Shown one piece after another: positions 34,946 through 45,360 of a DNA stretch of 64,000 nucleotides (its first letter is position 1; each line of letters opens with the position of its first letter). The stretch is taken from the NCBI RefSeq assembly GCF_001297015.1, contig NZ_LIGE01000018.1, positions 248,001 to 312,000 on the forward strand. Reading direction: 5' to 3'. The DNA comes from Pseudomonas sp. RIT-PI-r. GTDB taxonomy: Bacteria; Pseudomonadota; Gammaproteobacteria; Pseudomonadales; Pseudomonadaceae. Both the position numbers and the translations under genes were made by a program. Under the pieces are notes generated by a model that saw nothing but the letters and a program-made list of their open reading frames with translations, was not told the DNA's origin and did not search any database.

Positions 34946-35054
34946 AAAAGATCGCAGCCTGCGGCAGCTCCTACAGTGGGTTTGGTCGATCACAAAATGT
35001 GTGACCAACCGAAACCCCTGTAGGAGCTGCCGCAGGCTGCGATCTTTTGATCTT
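34946..35054. repeat. REP doublet, GTAGGAGCTGCCGC family
   Basis: Two perfect inverted units with a longer spacer lie between the convergent Mpo1-like and cysA genes. The right one reaches the cysA stop. Confidence 0.92.
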
Positions 35055-36042
35055 AAAGGCTGGCGACTTTCTGCCAGACCTTGGGTTTGAAGAACAGTGT
35101 TTCACCTTTGGCCAAGCCGATCAGGCTGTCGTGATCTTTCACCACTTCAGCTTCGATCAAATCCGTCTGCCCTTCTACTTTCAACGTCACCCGCGTGGTC
35201 GCGCCCAACGGCCGGATATCACGCACCTCCGCCGCATGGTGATCCTCCAGCTCATGCTTGGACAACGACACTTCATGCGGGCGGAACAGCACGTGATTGT
35301 CGTCGCTCAGCAGCAAGCGGTTCGAATCGCCGAGGAAGTGATAAACGAAATCACTGGCCGGATTTTCGTAGACGTCACCCGGTGAGCCGATCTGCTCGAT
35401 CACGCCCTTGTTCATCACCACGATACGGTCAGCAACCTCCATCGCCTCTTCCTGGTCGTGGGTCACGAATACCGAGGTCAGGTTGATGTCTTCGTGCAAA
35501 CGCGCCAGCCAACGGCGCAGCTCTTTACGTACCTTGGCATCGAGGGCGCCGAAGGGTTCGTCGAGCAGCAGCACTTTAGGCTCCACTGCCAAGGCGCGGG
35601 CCAACGCAATCCGCTGACGTTGCCCACCGGACAACTGCTCCGGATAACGATCCGACAGCCAATCCAGCTGCACCATGTTCAGCAGTTCGTGCACCTTGAC
35701 CGCGATCTGGCTTTCGCTCGGGCGCTGGTTTTTCGGTTTCATGCGCAGGCCGAATGCGACGTTGTCGAACACGGTCATGTGGCGGAACAAGGCGTAGTGC
35801 TGGAACACGAAACCGACGTTGCGATCACGCACGTCGTGGCCGGAAACGTCTTCACCGTGGAAAACGATATTGCCGTTATCCGGGGTTTCCAGACCGGCGA
35901 TGATCCGCAGCAGCGTGGTCTTGCCGCAGCCCGAGGGGCCGAGCAGCGCGACCAGTTCACCGCTGTGGATATCCAGGCTGATGTTGTCCAGCGCCTTGAA
36001 GGCATTGAAATTCTTGCTGACGTTACGCACTTCGATCGACAT
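35053..36042 (-). CDS. cysA: Sulfate/thiosulfate ABC transporter ATPase CysA
   Basis: The 329-residue protein has Walker [11 protein letters not shown]-loop [11 protein letters not shown], signature LSGGQRQR, Walker [13 protein letters not shown] and a C-terminal TOBE-like domain ([25 protein letters not shown]). The body matches CysA of sulfate importers. It is the last gene in the leftward oscA-sbp-cysT-cysW-cysA cluster and starts three bases after cysW. Confidence 0.96.
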   Translation of the reverse strand: MSIEVRNVSKNFNAFKALDNISLDIHSGELVALLGPSGCGKTTLLRIIAGLETPDNGNIVFHGEDVSGHDVRDRNVGFVFQHYALFRHMTVFDNVAFGLRMKPKNQRPSESQIAVKVHELLNMVQLDWLSDRYPEQLSGGQRQRIALARALAVEPKVLLLDEPFGALDAKVRKELRRWLARLHEDINLTSVFVTHDQEEAMEVADRIVVMNKGVIEQIGSPGDVYENPASDFVYHFLGDSNRLLLSDDNHVLFRPHEVSLSKHELEDHHAAEVRDIRPLGATTRVTLKVEGQTDLIEAEVVKDHDSLIGLAKGETLFFKPKVWQKVASL

Positions 36043-36045
36043 GAA

Positions 36046-36918
36046 TTATTCCTCCGCGGCGCTGGCGCGCAGGCGGTTGATACGGTTTTCGCTCCACTGC
36101 TTGAGCAGCAGGATGAAGAGCGCCAGGATCAGCAACAGGCTCGCCACGGCGAACGCGGCCACGTGGTTGTATTCGTTGTAGAGGATCTCGACGTGCAGCG
36201 GCAAGGTGTTGGTCACCCCGCGAATGTGCCCGGAGACCACCGACACCGCACCGAATTCACCCATGGCCCGCGCGGTACACAGCACCACGCCATAGATCAG
36301 GCCCCACTTGATGTTCGGCACGGTGACATGCCAGAACATTTGCCAGCCGTTGGCACCGAGCAGGCGCGCGGCTTCTTCTTCCTGCGTGCCCTGTTCCTGC
36401 ATCAGCGGGATCAGCTCACGGGCCACGAACGGCACGGTGACGAAAATCGTCGCCAGCACGATGCCCGGCAGAGCGAAGACGATCTGGATGTCGTGATCCT
36501 GCAGCCACGGTCCGAACAGGCCCTGCGCACCAAACATCAGCACGTAGACCAGACCGGCAATCACCGGCGACACCGAGAACGGCAGGTCAATCAGTGTCAC
36601 CAGCATGCTCTTGCCACGGAACGAGTATTTGCTTACGCACCACGCGGCACTGACGCCGAACACCAGGTTCAACGGCACCGAAATCAGCACGGCGAACACG
36701 GTGAGTTTCAGCGCCGACAGCGCATCCGGTTCAAAGATCGCGGTGAAGAATGCACCGAGGCCATTCTTCAAACCCTGCGATACGACGATGAACAACGGCA
36801 GCAGCAGAAACAGGAAAAAAACCAGCCAGCCAAGGCCGATCAGGATTCTGCGCGAAGTGGCACTGCCACGGCGTGCAGCGTTGGCCGAAGAGGCGGCCGC
36901 AATAGACGATTGGGACAT
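36046..36918 (-). CDS. cysW: Sulfate ABC transporter permease CysW
   Basis: The 290-residue inner-membrane permease has the binding-protein-dependent loop ([24 protein letters not shown]) and the CysW-typical [36 protein letters not shown] basic N-terminus precedes six membrane segments. It pairs with CysT. Confidence 0.96.
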   Translation of the reverse strand: MSQSSIAAASSANAARRGSATSRRILIGLGWLVFFLFLLLPLFIVVSQGLKNGLGAFFTAIFEPDALSALKLTVFAVLISVPLNLVFGVSAAWCVSKYSFRGKSMLVTLIDLPFSVSPVIAGLVYVLMFGAQGLFGPWLQDHDIQIVFALPGIVLATIFVTVPFVARELIPLMQEQGTQEEEAARLLGANGWQMFWHVTVPNIKWGLIYGVVLCTARAMGEFGAVSVVSGHIRGVTNTLPLHVEILYNEYNHVAAFAVASLLLILALFILLLKQWSENRINRLRASAAEE

Positions 36919-36931
36919 TGTTCGCGCCTCC

Positions 36932-37750
36932 TTATGGGGTTTCGATGCGCCGCTGCAGCAAGTTGATCAGCAGCAACAGGACGAAGGAAACCACCAGCAT
37001 CAGCACGCCGATGGCGGTAGCGCCGGTGTAATCGTATTGATCGAGTTTGACCATGATCAGCAGCGGCAGGATCTCGGTTTTCATCGGCATGTTGCCGGCA
37101 ATGAAAATCACCGAACCGTACTCGCCGACGCCACGCGCGAACGCCAGGGCAAAACCGGTGAGCCAGGCGGGCAGCAGTGCGGGGACGAGGATGTGGCGGA
37201 ACACCTGCAACGGTTTCGCGCCGAGGCACGCGGCAGCTTCTTCGACTTCGCGGGGAATGTCGGCCAGCACCGGCTGCACCGTGCGCACCACGAACGGCAG
37301 TGTGACAAAAGTCAGCGCCAAGGTGATACCGAGTGGGGTGTAGGCGATTTTGAAACCGAGGTCAGCAGCGAATTGCCCGACCAGACCGGCCGGCGCGTAC
37401 AGCGCGGTCAGCGCGATACCGGCGACAGCTGTCGGCAGGGCGAATGGCAGATCGATCATCGCGTCGATCACCTTGCGCCCCGGGAAGGTGTAGCGCACCA
37501 GCACCCATGCCAGCAGCGTGCCGATGATGCCGTTGATGGTCGCGGCACACAGCGCGGTGCCGAAGCTCAGCTTCAACGCAGCCAGCACCCGCGGCGCGGA
37601 AATGATCGTCCAGAACTGATCCCAGGTGAGTTGCGCGGCGTGGACGAACATCGCCGCCAGCGGGATAAGCACAATCAGGCTGAGGTACACCAAGGTGTAG
37701 CCCAGCGTCAGCCCGAAGCCGGGTATGACGGGGGAGATACGACGCGACAT
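36932..37750 (-). CDS. cysT: Sulfate ABC transporter permease CysT (CysU)
   Basis: The 272-residue permease carries [55 protein letters not shown], the hallmark of CysT. Six membrane segments are visible. It is followed by cysW after 13 bases. A REP doublet lies between it and sbp, which may lower read-through or stabilise the upstream sbp mRNA. Confidence 0.96.
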   Translation of the reverse strand: MSRRISPVIPGFGLTLGYTLVYLSLIVLIPLAAMFVHAAQLTWDQFWTIISAPRVLAALKLSFGTALCAATINGIIGTLLAWVLVRYTFPGRKVIDAMIDLPFALPTAVAGIALTALYAPAGLVGQFAADLGFKIAYTPLGITLALTFVTLPFVVRTVQPVLADIPREVEEAAACLGAKPLQVFRHILVPALLPAWLTGFALAFARGVGEYGSVIFIAGNMPMKTEILPLLIMVKLDQYDYTGATAIGVLMLVVSFVLLLLINLLQRRIETP

Positions 37751-37778
37751 AAAAGTCCTTGGTTAAAAACGCATCAAT

Positions 37779-37867
37779 GTGGGAGCGAGCCTGCTCGCGA
37801 AGAGGGAGTATCAGTCAACATCCCTGTCGCCTGAAATACCGCCTTCGCGAGCAGGCTCGCTCCCACA
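37779..37867. repeat. REP doublet, GTGGGAGCGAGCCTGCTCGCGA family
   Basis: Inverted units flank a 43-base spacer between sbp and cysT, inside the presumed operon. Confidence 0.9.
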
Positions 37868-37905
37868 TGTGGTGTGCCTAAACAGTAGGCTCGTTGTGGG
37901 TCAGA

Positions 37906-38919
37906 TTACTGCGCCTGATAAATCTGGTCGAACACGCCACCGTCGTTGAAGAATTTCGGCTGCGCGGTTTTCCAGCCGCCGAAGTCCTTGTCGATGGTCA
38001 CCAGGTCCAGTTTCGGGAACTGCTGGGCGTACTTGGCCGCCACGTCCTTGTCACGCGGACGGTAGAAGTTTTTCGCGGCGATTTCCTGACCGGCCGGGCT
38101 GTACAGGTGTTTCAGATAGGCTTCGGCAATTTGCTCGTTGCCCTTCTTCTCGGCGTTCTTGTCGACCACGGCCACTGGCGGTTCGGCGAGGATCGACAGC
38201 GAAGGCACGACGATGTCGAACTTGTCGGCGCCGCCATCTTCTTTCAGCGCCAGGAACGCTTCGTTTTCCCAGGCCAGCAACACGTCACCCTGACCGTTGT
38301 TGACGAAGGTGATGGTCGAACCGCGAGCACCGGTGTCAAGAATCGGCACGTGCTTGAACAGGGTCTGGACGTATTCTTTGGCTTTGGCTTCGTCACCGCC
38401 GTTGGCTTTCAGGCCGTAGGCCCACGCGGCGAGGAAGTTCCAGCGCGCACCGCCGGAGGTTTTCGGGTTCGGGGTGATCACCGAGACATCGTTCTTGACC
38501 AGATCGCCCCAGTCCTTGATGCCTTTCGGGTTGCCCTTGCGCACCAGGAAGACGATGGTCGAGGTGTACGGCGTGCTCGCTTCCGGCAGACGCTTCTGCC
38601 AATCGGCGGGCAGGGTCTTGCCGAGTTTGGCGATTTCGTCGATATCACCGGCCAGGGCCAGAGTCACCACGTCAGCGCGCAGACCGTCGATCACCGCACG
38701 GCCCTGCTTGCCCGAACCGCCGTGGGATTGCTGGATTTTCACGGTGTCGCCGGCGTGGTCTTTCTGCCAGAACTTGATGAATTCAGCGTTGTAGTCCTGA
38801 TACAGCTCGCGCGTCGGGTCATACGACACGTTGAGCAGTTCGTAATCCTTGGCAACCGCGGAACCGGCAAACACAGCGCTGGCCAGGGCGGCCAAAGCGT
38901 AACGGCGAATCGACGACAT
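37906..38919 (-). CDS. sbp: Periplasmic sulfate-binding protein
   Basis: The 337-residue protein has a Sec signal ending [22 protein letters not shown], a hallmark of sulfate/thiosulfate-binding proteins, with [29 protein letters not shown] in the first lobe. Apart from the initiator it has no Met and no Cys, a property long known for sulfate-binding proteins. It precedes cysTWA and follows oscA. Confidence 0.97.
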   Translation of the reverse strand: MSSIRRYALAALASAVFAGSAVAKDYELLNVSYDPTRELYQDYNAEFIKFWQKDHAGDTVKIQQSHGGSGKQGRAVIDGLRADVVTLALAGDIDEIAKLGKTLPADWQKRLPEASTPYTSTIVFLVRKGNPKGIKDWGDLVKNDVSVITPNPKTSGGARWNFLAAWAYGLKANGGDEAKAKEYVQTLFKHVPILDTGARGSTITFVNNGQGDVLLAWENEAFLALKEDGGADKFDIVVPSLSILAEPPVAVVDKNAEKKGNEQIAEAYLKHLYSPAGQEIAAKNFYRPRDKDVAAKYAQQFPKLDLVTIDKDFGGWKTAQPKFFNDGGVFDQIYQAQ

Positions 38920-38987
38920 GGTGAAAGCTCCTGGAATTCTTGGTGGTGGCTTTTTCTTATGTATTTCGGAAATCGTGTTGCCGGTTC

Positions 38988-39062
38988 AAAGATCGCCGCC
39001 TGCGGCAGCTCCTACACACAGCCCCCTGTAGGAGCTGCCGCAGGCTGCGATCTTTTGATCTT
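38988..39062. repeat. REP doublet, GTAGGAGCTGCCGC family
   Basis: Inverted units lie between oscA and sbp and end five bases from the oscA stop. Confidence 0.92.
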
Positions 39063-39066
39063 CAAC

Positions 39067-39249
39067 TCAGCCCGGTTGTTTACCGGGTTGCTGCAAACGG
39101 AATTTCTCTTTGCGTTCGATCTGCACGACTTGCGCGTTGTGCACAGTGATCTCCACCGCGCCGAAACGCAGATCGCGCAGGGCGCTCTGGATTTCACGCA
39201 AGATGGTGCTTTCGTCCTGACCGTCAACGCTGCGAAGGGATGCGCTCAT
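39067..39249 (-). CDS. oscA: OscA-like small sulfur-starvation protein (DUF2292)
   Basis: The 60-residue protein reads TILREIQSALRDLRFGAVEI and QVVQIERKEKFRL, matching the YezD/DUF2292 family. In Pseudomonas, oscA lies next to sbp and is needed under sulfur starvation and for chromate resistance. It has no Cys and one Met. Its upstream region has an inverted repeat that may be a CysB-type site. It is the first gene of the sulfate transport cluster. Confidence 0.88.
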   Translation of the reverse strand: MSASLRSVDGQDESTILREIQSALRDLRFGAVEITVHNAQVVQIERKEKFRLQQPGKQPG

Positions 39250-39331
39250 GGTGCTGCTCCTTTGAATGGGATTTGCCTGGCAGTGGGCGGCACTGCGTTC
39301 GGCGTGGGAGCAATATAAGAGAGGCGCGGAT

Positions 39332-39356
39332 ATTCTTAAAAAGACTATTTAAGAAT
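39332..39356 (-). promoter_or_regulatory. Inverted repeat ATTCTTAAA-N7-TTTAAGAAT upstream of oscA
   Basis: Perfect 9-bp arms. The region is A/T-rich and 83-107 bases upstream of oscA, a fitting place for CysB to act. Confidence 0.55.
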
Positions 39357-39413
39357 GTTTATATAACTAGAAAACATTATGTGGCGGGGCAAGGGTTTGC
39401 AGCCTGTTGAAGC

Positions 39414-39484
39414 AAAAGATCGCAGCCTTCGGCAGCTCCTACACAATTACCGTAGGAGCTGCCGAAGGCTGCGATCTTTTGATT
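39414..39484. repeat. REP doublet, GTAGGAGCTGCCGAAGGC variant
   Basis: Inverted units end just before the GGDEF/EAL gene stop at 39486. Confidence 0.92.
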
Positions 39485-39485
39485 T

Positions 39486-41417
39486 TTAACCAATCAATGG
39501 CGCGCGATCCCAATCAATCTCCAACGCCGGAACCGGCCGCCCAAACCAATACCCCTGCCCCAACTCACATGCCTGCTCCAGCAAAAACACCGCCTGTTCC
39601 GCCTGCTCGATCCCTTCCGCATGCACCTGCATGCCCATGCTCCGCGCCAGCGCGATGATCACCCGGACAATCGCTGCGTCATCCTCGTCCCACGGCAGCC
39701 CGGCGACGAAACCCTGATCGATCTTCAGCTTCTGCACCGGCAAGCGCTTGAGCCGCAGCAGCGACGAATAGCCGGTGCCAAAATCATCGATGGCCAGACG
39801 AATGCCCAGCTCGCGTAGACGATGCATCTGTTCCAGCGCCACTTCAGGGTCATCCATCACCGCACTTTCGGTGACTTCCAGCTCCAGACAAGCCGGGTTC
39901 AACCCGGTTTCATGCAGCACTTGAGCGACCTGCTGATACAGCTCACGTCGGGCGAACAAGCGCGACGACACATTCACCGCAACAAACGACAACACGATTC
40001 CGGCCTGTTGCCACTGGCACATCTGCCGACATGCCTGCTGCATCACCCAGGCATCGATCTCGGCGATCAGCCCGGTGCGCTCGGCAATCGGGATGAATTC
40101 CGCCGGCGACACCAGGCCGCGCTGCGGATGCTGCCAGCGCACCAGTGCCTCCACCCCGATCAGGCGACTGCTTTTCAAGTCATGCACCGGTTGGTAATAG
40201 ACCCGCAGTTCCTGCTGCTCCAGCGCGCGGCGCAGTTCAAAAGCTGTTTCAACCCGTTGCTGGGCGTGGACGGTGAGTTCTTCGGTGTACAAGGCGTAAC
40301 CGTTACGACCGCTGCTCTTGGCCTTGAACAGCGCCGCATCGGCATTGCGCAACAATTGCTCGGCGCTCAGTGCGTCGCTGGGAAACAGGCTGATGCCGAT
40401 GCTGGCGTTAATGAATAATGGGTGAGCATCGAAGCAGAACGGTTCCTTGAGCGCATCGAGAATGCGTTGCGCCAGCGCCGCTGCCTGGCCCGGTTGTGGA
40501 CAACTTTCCGCCAGCACCGCGAACTCGTCGCCACCGAGGCGCGCCAGGGTAATGCCGGGGCCGAACAACGCCTGCAAACGAATCGCCACAGCCTTGAGCA
40601 AGCGATCACCGACGTTATGGCCGAGACTGTCATTGATCATTTTGAAGTGATCGAGATCGAGCATCAGCAAGGCACAGCCACGCTTGTGGATCTGCGCAGA
40701 CGCCAGCGCCTGCTCGGCGCGGTCGCTGAACAACAGGCGATTGGGCAGGTCGGTCAGCGGATCGTGATGGGCGAGATGCTTGAGCTCGTGCTCGGAGTCC
40801 TTGATCGCGCTGATGTCGGAGAACACTGCGACGTAATGACTGAGTCGGCCTTGATCATCGTGAATGATGCGGATGGTTTGCCATTGTGGATAAATTTCAC
40901 CGCTTTTGCGCCGGTTCCAGATTTCCCCGCTCCACTCGCCCTGCGCCTCCAGAGTGGCAAACATCGCCTGATAGAACCCCGGCGGATGATGACCCGACTT
41001 GAACAGGCTCGGCTGCTGCCCGAGCACTTCTTCGCGTTGATAACCGGTGATCTCCATAAAGGCGCGATTGACGTGGACGATCAGCCCCTGATGGTTGGTG
41101 ACCAATACCCCCTCGCGAGTGCAATCGAACACCGCAGCAGCCTGGCGCAGGCGCTCGCGATCGGCATGCCGTTCACGCAGGTGCGCTCCGATTCCGAGAA
41201 ATTCGCAGAGGCGTGCCCGAGCGAGAAAGATCAGACCGGCGCTGACCGCCGCAAACAGGTAACCGTTGATCAGTTGCCATCGCGCCAGATCGACGGAGCT
41301 ATCGAAGAAATTGTTTAATAAATGATCAGCACCTTGCAGCCAGACGACGGCAAGCACGAGATAGAGCAGCGCTGCACGCAAGGCATCGCGATATGTGGCA
41401 GACATTCGGCTGTCCAT
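39486..41417 (-). CDS. PAS-GGDEF-EAL c-di-GMP signalling membrane protein
   Basis: The 643-residue protein has two N-terminal membrane segments (about 10-30 and 50-65), a PAS domain (FDCTREGVLVTNHQGLIVHVN, about 95-215), GGDEF (RLGGDEFAVLAE near 300) and EAL (EALVRWQHP near 420, DDFGTGYSSL near 545). Both catalytic motifs look intact, so it could make or break c-di-GMP. It is divergent from a desaturase gene, as in the P. aeruginosa region with sbp-cysTWA that I recall. Confidence 0.92.
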   Translation of the reverse strand: MDSRMSATYRDALRAALLYLVLAVVWLQGADHLLNNFFDSSVDLARWQLINGYLFAAVSAGLIFLARARLCEFLGIGAHLRERHADRERLRQAAAVFDCTREGVLVTNHQGLIVHVNRAFMEITGYQREEVLGQQPSLFKSGHHPPGFYQAMFATLEAQGEWSGEIWNRRKSGEIYPQWQTIRIIHDDQGRLSHYVAVFSDISAIKDSEHELKHLAHHDPLTDLPNRLLFSDRAEQALASAQIHKRGCALLMLDLDHFKMINDSLGHNVGDRLLKAVAIRLQALFGPGITLARLGGDEFAVLAESCPQPGQAAALAQRILDALKEPFCFDAHPLFINASIGISLFPSDALSAEQLLRNADAALFKAKSSGRNGYALYTEELTVHAQQRVETAFELRRALEQQELRVYYQPVHDLKSSRLIGVEALVRWQHPQRGLVSPAEFIPIAERTGLIAEIDAWVMQQACRQMCQWQQAGIVLSFVAVNVSSRLFARRELYQQVAQVLHETGLNPACLELEVTESAVMDDPEVALEQMHRLRELGIRLAIDDFGTGYSSLLRLKRLPVQKLKIDQGFVAGLPWDEDDAAIVRVIIALARSMGMQVHAEGIEQAEQAVFLLEQACELGQGYWFGRPVPALEIDWDRAPLIG

Positions 41418-41551
41418 GTCCCTACAAAAAGGTTGGAATTATAGGTCAAGAAACATCCAGCGACTCTTATCTGAAAGGGCGACTGGTTTTATCTGTGTGC
41501 TTAGTGATAATGCAACGGCTGTTTTTATCTTTATCGAGGGCCCTATAGCCT

Positions 41552-42736
41552 ATGTGGTACGAAGGTTTTCTTGGCTTGTCGGCCTGGTCTCTGGTCGCAG
41601 TCACCCTGCTGATGACCCACGTGACGATTGTCGCCGTCACGGTCTATCTGCACCGCTACTCAGCCCATCGCTCGCTTGAGCTGAATGCCGGCCTGAAGCA
41701 CTTTTTCCGTTTCTGGCTGTGGCTGACCACGGCGCAGAACACCCGCGAGTGGACCGCCATCCACCGTAAACACCACGCCAAATGCGAAACCGAAGATGAC
41801 CCGCACAGCCCGGTCATCAAGGGTTTGTCGACGGTGCTGCGTACCGGCGCCGAACTCTACCGCGCCGAAGCGCAGAACCCGGAAACCTTGCGCATCTACG
41901 GCAAGAACTGCCCCGAAGACTGGATCGAACGCAACGTCTACAGCCGCTACCCGCTGCTGGGTGTAGCGATCATGGGCGTCATTGACCTGCTGCTGTTCGG
42001 CACCATCGGCATCACCATCTGGGCGATCCAGATGATGTGGATCCCGGTGTGGGCCGCCGGCGTCATCAACGGTCTCGGTCATGCCGTCGGCTACCGCAAC
42101 TTCGAATGCCGCGATGCGGCAACCAATCTGGTGCCATGGGGCATCCTGATCGGCGGCGAAGAACTGCACAACAACCATCACACCTACCCTAACTCGGCCA
42201 AGCTGTCGGTGAAGAAGTGGGAGTTCGACCTCGGTTGGGCGTGGATCAAAGTCTTCAGTTTCCTGCGCCTGGCCAAGGTTCAGCGTGTCGCGCCGATCGC
42301 CCACCGTGTCGAAGGCAAGGGCAGTCTGGACATGGACACCGCCATGGCGATCCTCAACAACCGCTTTCAGATCATGGCCCAGTACCGCAAGTTGGTGATC
42401 GGTCCACTGGTCAAGCAAGAACTGGCCAAGGTCGATCATTCGGTGCGCCACCAGTTTCACCGCGCCAAACGTCTGCTGTCGCGGGAAACCAGCCTGCTGG
42501 AAGACCGTCACCACTTGCGGATCCAGAACATGCTCGAGCACAGCCAGGCCCTGAAGGTAATTTACGAAAAACGCCTGGCCCTGCAGCAGATCTGGGTCAA
42601 GACCAGCTCGAATGGCCACGACATGCTTGCCGCCATCAAGGAATGGATTCACGAAGCGGAAGCCAGCGGCATCCAGTCCCTGCGTGAATTCGCCGACCAG
42701 TTGAAAACCTACTCGCTGCGTCCAGCAGCGGTCTGA
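41552..42736 (+). CDS. desA: Delta-9-type fatty acid desaturase, DesA-like
   Basis: The 394-residue integral-membrane di-iron enzyme has His boxes HRYSAHRS (near residue 34), HRKHH (near 72) and HNNHHTYPNS (near 207). These match acyl-lipid/stearoyl-type delta-9 desaturases such as P. aeruginosa DesA, which introduce double bonds into existing membrane lipids. A GAGG site precedes the ATG. A soluble helical C-terminus of about 130 residues follows the catalytic part. Confidence 0.93.
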   Translation: MWYEGFLGLSAWSLVAVTLLMTHVTIVAVTVYLHRYSAHRSLELNAGLKHFFRFWLWLTTAQNTREWTAIHRKHHAKCETEDDPHSPVIKGLSTVLRTGAELYRAEAQNPETLRIYGKNCPEDWIERNVYSRYPLLGVAIMGVIDLLLFGTIGITIWAIQMMWIPVWAAGVINGLGHAVGYRNFECRDAATNLVPWGILIGGEELHNNHHTYPNSAKLSVKKWEFDLGWAWIKVFSFLRLAKVQRVAPIAHRVEGKGSLDMDTAMAILNNRFQIMAQYRKLVIGPLVKQELAKVDHSVRHQFHRAKRLLSRETSLLEDRHHLRIQNMLEHSQALKVIYEKRLALQQIWVKTSSNGHDMLAAIKEWIHEAEASGIQSLREFADQLKTYSLRPAAV

Positions 42737-42880
42737 AGCCATTGATCGGTGCGCCCGCAACCCGGGCGCACCCTTTGGAACTTCCCTTCCAATCCCCTAT
42801 CTCAATGACACTTCGCCACCTCCGGCGGGTTGTACCGTGGCCGTTGTCGACTTTCGGCACGCCTTATGAGATTGGTGCCG

Positions 42881-43870
42881 ATGGTCAATAACAACCAAAA
42901 AGACTCATCCTTGCCGCAGTGGCCAGAAGCCGCGCAAACCCTTATGGCCTTGATGCACGCTCAAGGCGAAGTCGCCCGCCTGAGCGAGCGCGAGCAGCTG
43001 TTCAGCTCGCTGCTGGTCAGCGTCAACGCCGTGCTCTGGGCCTTCAACTGGGAAACCCGGCAGGTGCTGTACGTCAGCCCCGCCTATGAACGGATTTTCG
43101 GTCACTCCGCAGCGCTGCTGCTGGCCGACTACAACCAGTGGCGCGATAGCATCTATCCCGACGACCTTGAGTACGCCGAACGCAGCCTCGCCGAAGTGCT
43201 GCACAAGGGCGCGGTAGAAGATCGCGAGTACCGGATCATCGCCGCCGATGGTCAGGTGCGCTGGCTCAGCGACAAGTGCTTCATCAATCGTCAGGACGAA
43301 CCCGGACAACCGGTGATCATCGTCGGCATCGCCGAGGACATCACCGACAAGAAGCAGATGGAAACCGAGCTGCATCGTTTGGCGACCACCGACGTGCTGA
43401 CCCAAAGCAGCAATCGCCGGCACTTCTTCGAGTGTGCCCACCGCGAGTTCGACGAGGCCCGCCTGCAAGGCTCGCCCTTGGCATTTCTGCTGCTGGATAT
43501 CGATGATTTCAAAGTGATCAACGACACCTACGGCCACCCTGAAGGCGACAACGTGCTGCAACGGATTGCCGAGTGCGGTCGTGGATCGTTGCGCCGCGGC
43601 GACCTGTTCGGACGCATTGGCGGGGAAGAATTTGCCGCGGTGTTTCCAGGTTGTGCGCCGGACATGGCCATGCAGGTGGCTGAACGGTTGCGGCAGGAGA
43701 TTCAGCGGTTGAGTTTCAACCACGACGGCCAAAGCTTCGCTATCACCGTGAGCCAAGGCCTGACCAGCCTCACCGAAGATGACGAGAACCTCGACAGCCT
43801 GTTCGCCCGTGCGGATGCGGCGATGTATGAGGCCAAACGGCAGGGCAAGAACCGCATTATCTCTGCCTGA
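42881..43870 (+). CDS. PAS-GGDEF diguanylate cyclase
   Basis: I start this at the ATG at 42881 (MVNNNQKDSS); the frame is open to 42830 without a better site. The 329-residue cytoplasmic protein has a PAS domain (about 40-165, with FSSLLVSVNAVLWAFNWETRQVLYVSPAYERIFGH) and a GGDEF domain with the variant GGEEF (GRIGGEEFAAVFPG near 248), fully compatible with activity. No EAL domain follows. A REP doublet lies downstream. Confidence 0.9.
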   Translation: MVNNNQKDSSLPQWPEAAQTLMALMHAQGEVARLSEREQLFSSLLVSVNAVLWAFNWETRQVLYVSPAYERIFGHSAALLLADYNQWRDSIYPDDLEYAERSLAEVLHKGAVEDREYRIIAADGQVRWLSDKCFINRQDEPGQPVIIVGIAEDITDKKQMETELHRLATTDVLTQSSNRRHFFECAHREFDEARLQGSPLAFLLLDIDDFKVINDTYGHPEGDNVLQRIAECGRGSLRRGDLFGRIGGEEFAAVFPGCAPDMAMQVAERLRQEIQRLSFNHDGQSFAITVSQGLTSLTEDDENLDSLFARADAAMYEAKRQGKNRIISA

Positions 43871-43900
43871 AACCGTCCTCCCGCCTCAACACAGAGCCAC

Positions 43901-43990
43901 TGTGGGAGCGAGCCTGCTCGCGAAAGCGTCGTATCAGACAATGATGTGCTGAATGACACTCCTTCTTCGCGAGCAGGCTCGCTCCCACAT
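43901..43990. repeat. REP doublet, GTGGGAGCGAGCCTGCTCGCGA family
   Basis: Inverted units with a 46-base spacer separate the convergent cyclase and REC-HDOD genes. Confidence 0.9.
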
Positions 43991-44012
43991 TTGGAATGTG
44001 AGTGAATCCGGG

Positions 44013-45224
44013 TCATTTGCGCATCCGCATCAACTCCGGCAAGCCGATCTTGAGCAACCGCGCCGTACGGCTCTTCGCCAGTTCTTCAATGCCTTCATGT
44101 TCGGTCAGGCGCGCCATTTGCGCCGCCATGTTCATCACCAGCGCCTCACGGGAATAGCCCCCGCCCCCGAGCTGGTAGCCCGATGCAATCAGCTCACGCA
44201 CCTCCACCGGCAACCGCCAGCGGGTGCGTAGCGCCGCGCCGTAAGCCGCGCCAAATCCCGCCAGCGCCTCGCCGACTTCCTCCAGCTCATCCAGCTCACC
44301 GCCGGCCTGCTGCCACTCCTGTAAACACCGCAGCAACGCCAGATCACCCAACCGATGGAGCATGCCCGCGCAGTAGCAGCGCTCCTGATCCAGATCGAGC
44401 AAGCGCGCCAATGTGCGCGCGTATTCAGCAGTGTGCAGCGACAGCCCCCAATAGCGCTCGGCATAGTCGGCCAGACACGGATCACTGAGCCTGGCACTGC
44501 GTTTGAGCGCCAACCCCAGGATCAGATTCATGCTCTGCCCGGTGCCCAGACGCTGCAGGGCTTGAGCCAGTGTCTGCACCGGCGCGCCATGGTGCTGCGC
44601 CGCGCTGTTGGCCGCAGCGATCAACACGGCAGTGATCTGCGGATCGGTTTTGATCTCATCTTCCAGCAGCTTCAAATCGAGGCCACCGGGATTGAGGCTG
44701 CGTTTGACGGCTACCTGCACATCGGTCATCAACGGCGCGCCGTCAGCCTGTTCGCGGCGACGCTCAAGAAACACCGACAAGGTCATGCCCGGCGCCAGCG
44801 CCGGCACTTCACAGAATACTTCTTCCCCGGCATTGAGCAGCAAACCCTGCAAACGCTCGGTCAGGTTTTCCATGTTCAGCGGTTTGGTCAGATACGCCGT
44901 CGGTGCCAGCGGAATCGCTTCGCGCACACTGGCGCTGTCGTTGCGGCTGCTCATCAGAATGAACGGCAGCGGCGGATTGCGTTTGCGCTGACGCACACTG
45001 CGCAGCACATTCAAACCATCGACGCCGGGCAGTTCCCAATCGACGATGGCGAGGTCATACGGAATTTCGCTGAGCATCGACATGGCTTGCTGGCCATCGG
45101 CACACAGATCCAATCGCGCATCGCAACGCACGTTCAGCAACACTTGTTTGAGCAGATCGCGAGACCACGGATCAGCCTCGGCAATCAGCACTCGCGGTAC
45201 GGCGGGGAAATCAACGGCAGTCAT
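44013..45224 (-). CDS. Response regulator with HDOD output domain
   Basis: I start this at 45224, with AGGGAG upstream; the longer frame to 45260 is not preceded by a site. The 403-residue protein has a REC domain (VLIAEADPWSRDLL, acceptor Asp in AIVDWELPGVDG, Lys in AYLTKPLN) and an HDOD domain with AANSAAQHHGAPVQTLAQALQRLGTGQSMNLILG and LLHRLGDLALLRCL. HDOD proteins are signalling modules of unclear output. No kinase lies nearby. Confidence 0.88.
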   Translation of the reverse strand: MTAVDFPAVPRVLIAEADPWSRDLLKQVLLNVRCDARLDLCADGQQAMSMLSEIPYDLAIVDWELPGVDGLNVLRSVRQRKRNPPLPFILMSSRNDSASVREAIPLAPTAYLTKPLNMENLTERLQGLLLNAGEEVFCEVPALAPGMTLSVFLERRREQADGAPLMTDVQVAVKRSLNPGGLDLKLLEDEIKTDPQITAVLIAAANSAAQHHGAPVQTLAQALQRLGTGQSMNLILGLALKRSARLSDPCLADYAERYWGLSLHTAEYARTLARLLDLDQERCYCAGMLHRLGDLALLRCLQEWQQAGGELDELEEVGEALAGFGAAYGAALRTRWRLPVEVRELIASGYQLGGGGYSREALVMNMAAQMARLTEHEGIEELAKSRTARLLKIGLPELMRMRK

Positions 45225-45310
45225 GCGCGCTCTCCCTTGCAATGCCTGAACCTTAGCCAATGCTGGCCATTCGATACAGTGCTAATGCGTCGATGTGTTT
45301 CAAGGGGCGT

Positions 45311-45338
45311 AAAAAAACCCGCCGAAGCGGGTTTTTTG
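45311..45338. terminator. Bidirectional rho-independent terminator
   Basis: The stem AAAAAACCCGC-CGAA-GCGGGTTTTTT has T-runs on both strands. It lies downstream of gabT and upstream of the REC-HDOD gene. Confidence 0.9.
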
Positions 45339-45360
45339 TCGATCAGGTCACACTGGGTGA

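Noticed and set aside
35458..36966. 502-codon rightward frame opposite cysA/cysW
   Set aside because: It is the antisense shadow of the Cys transporter genes, rich in His, Gln and Arg as such shadows are.
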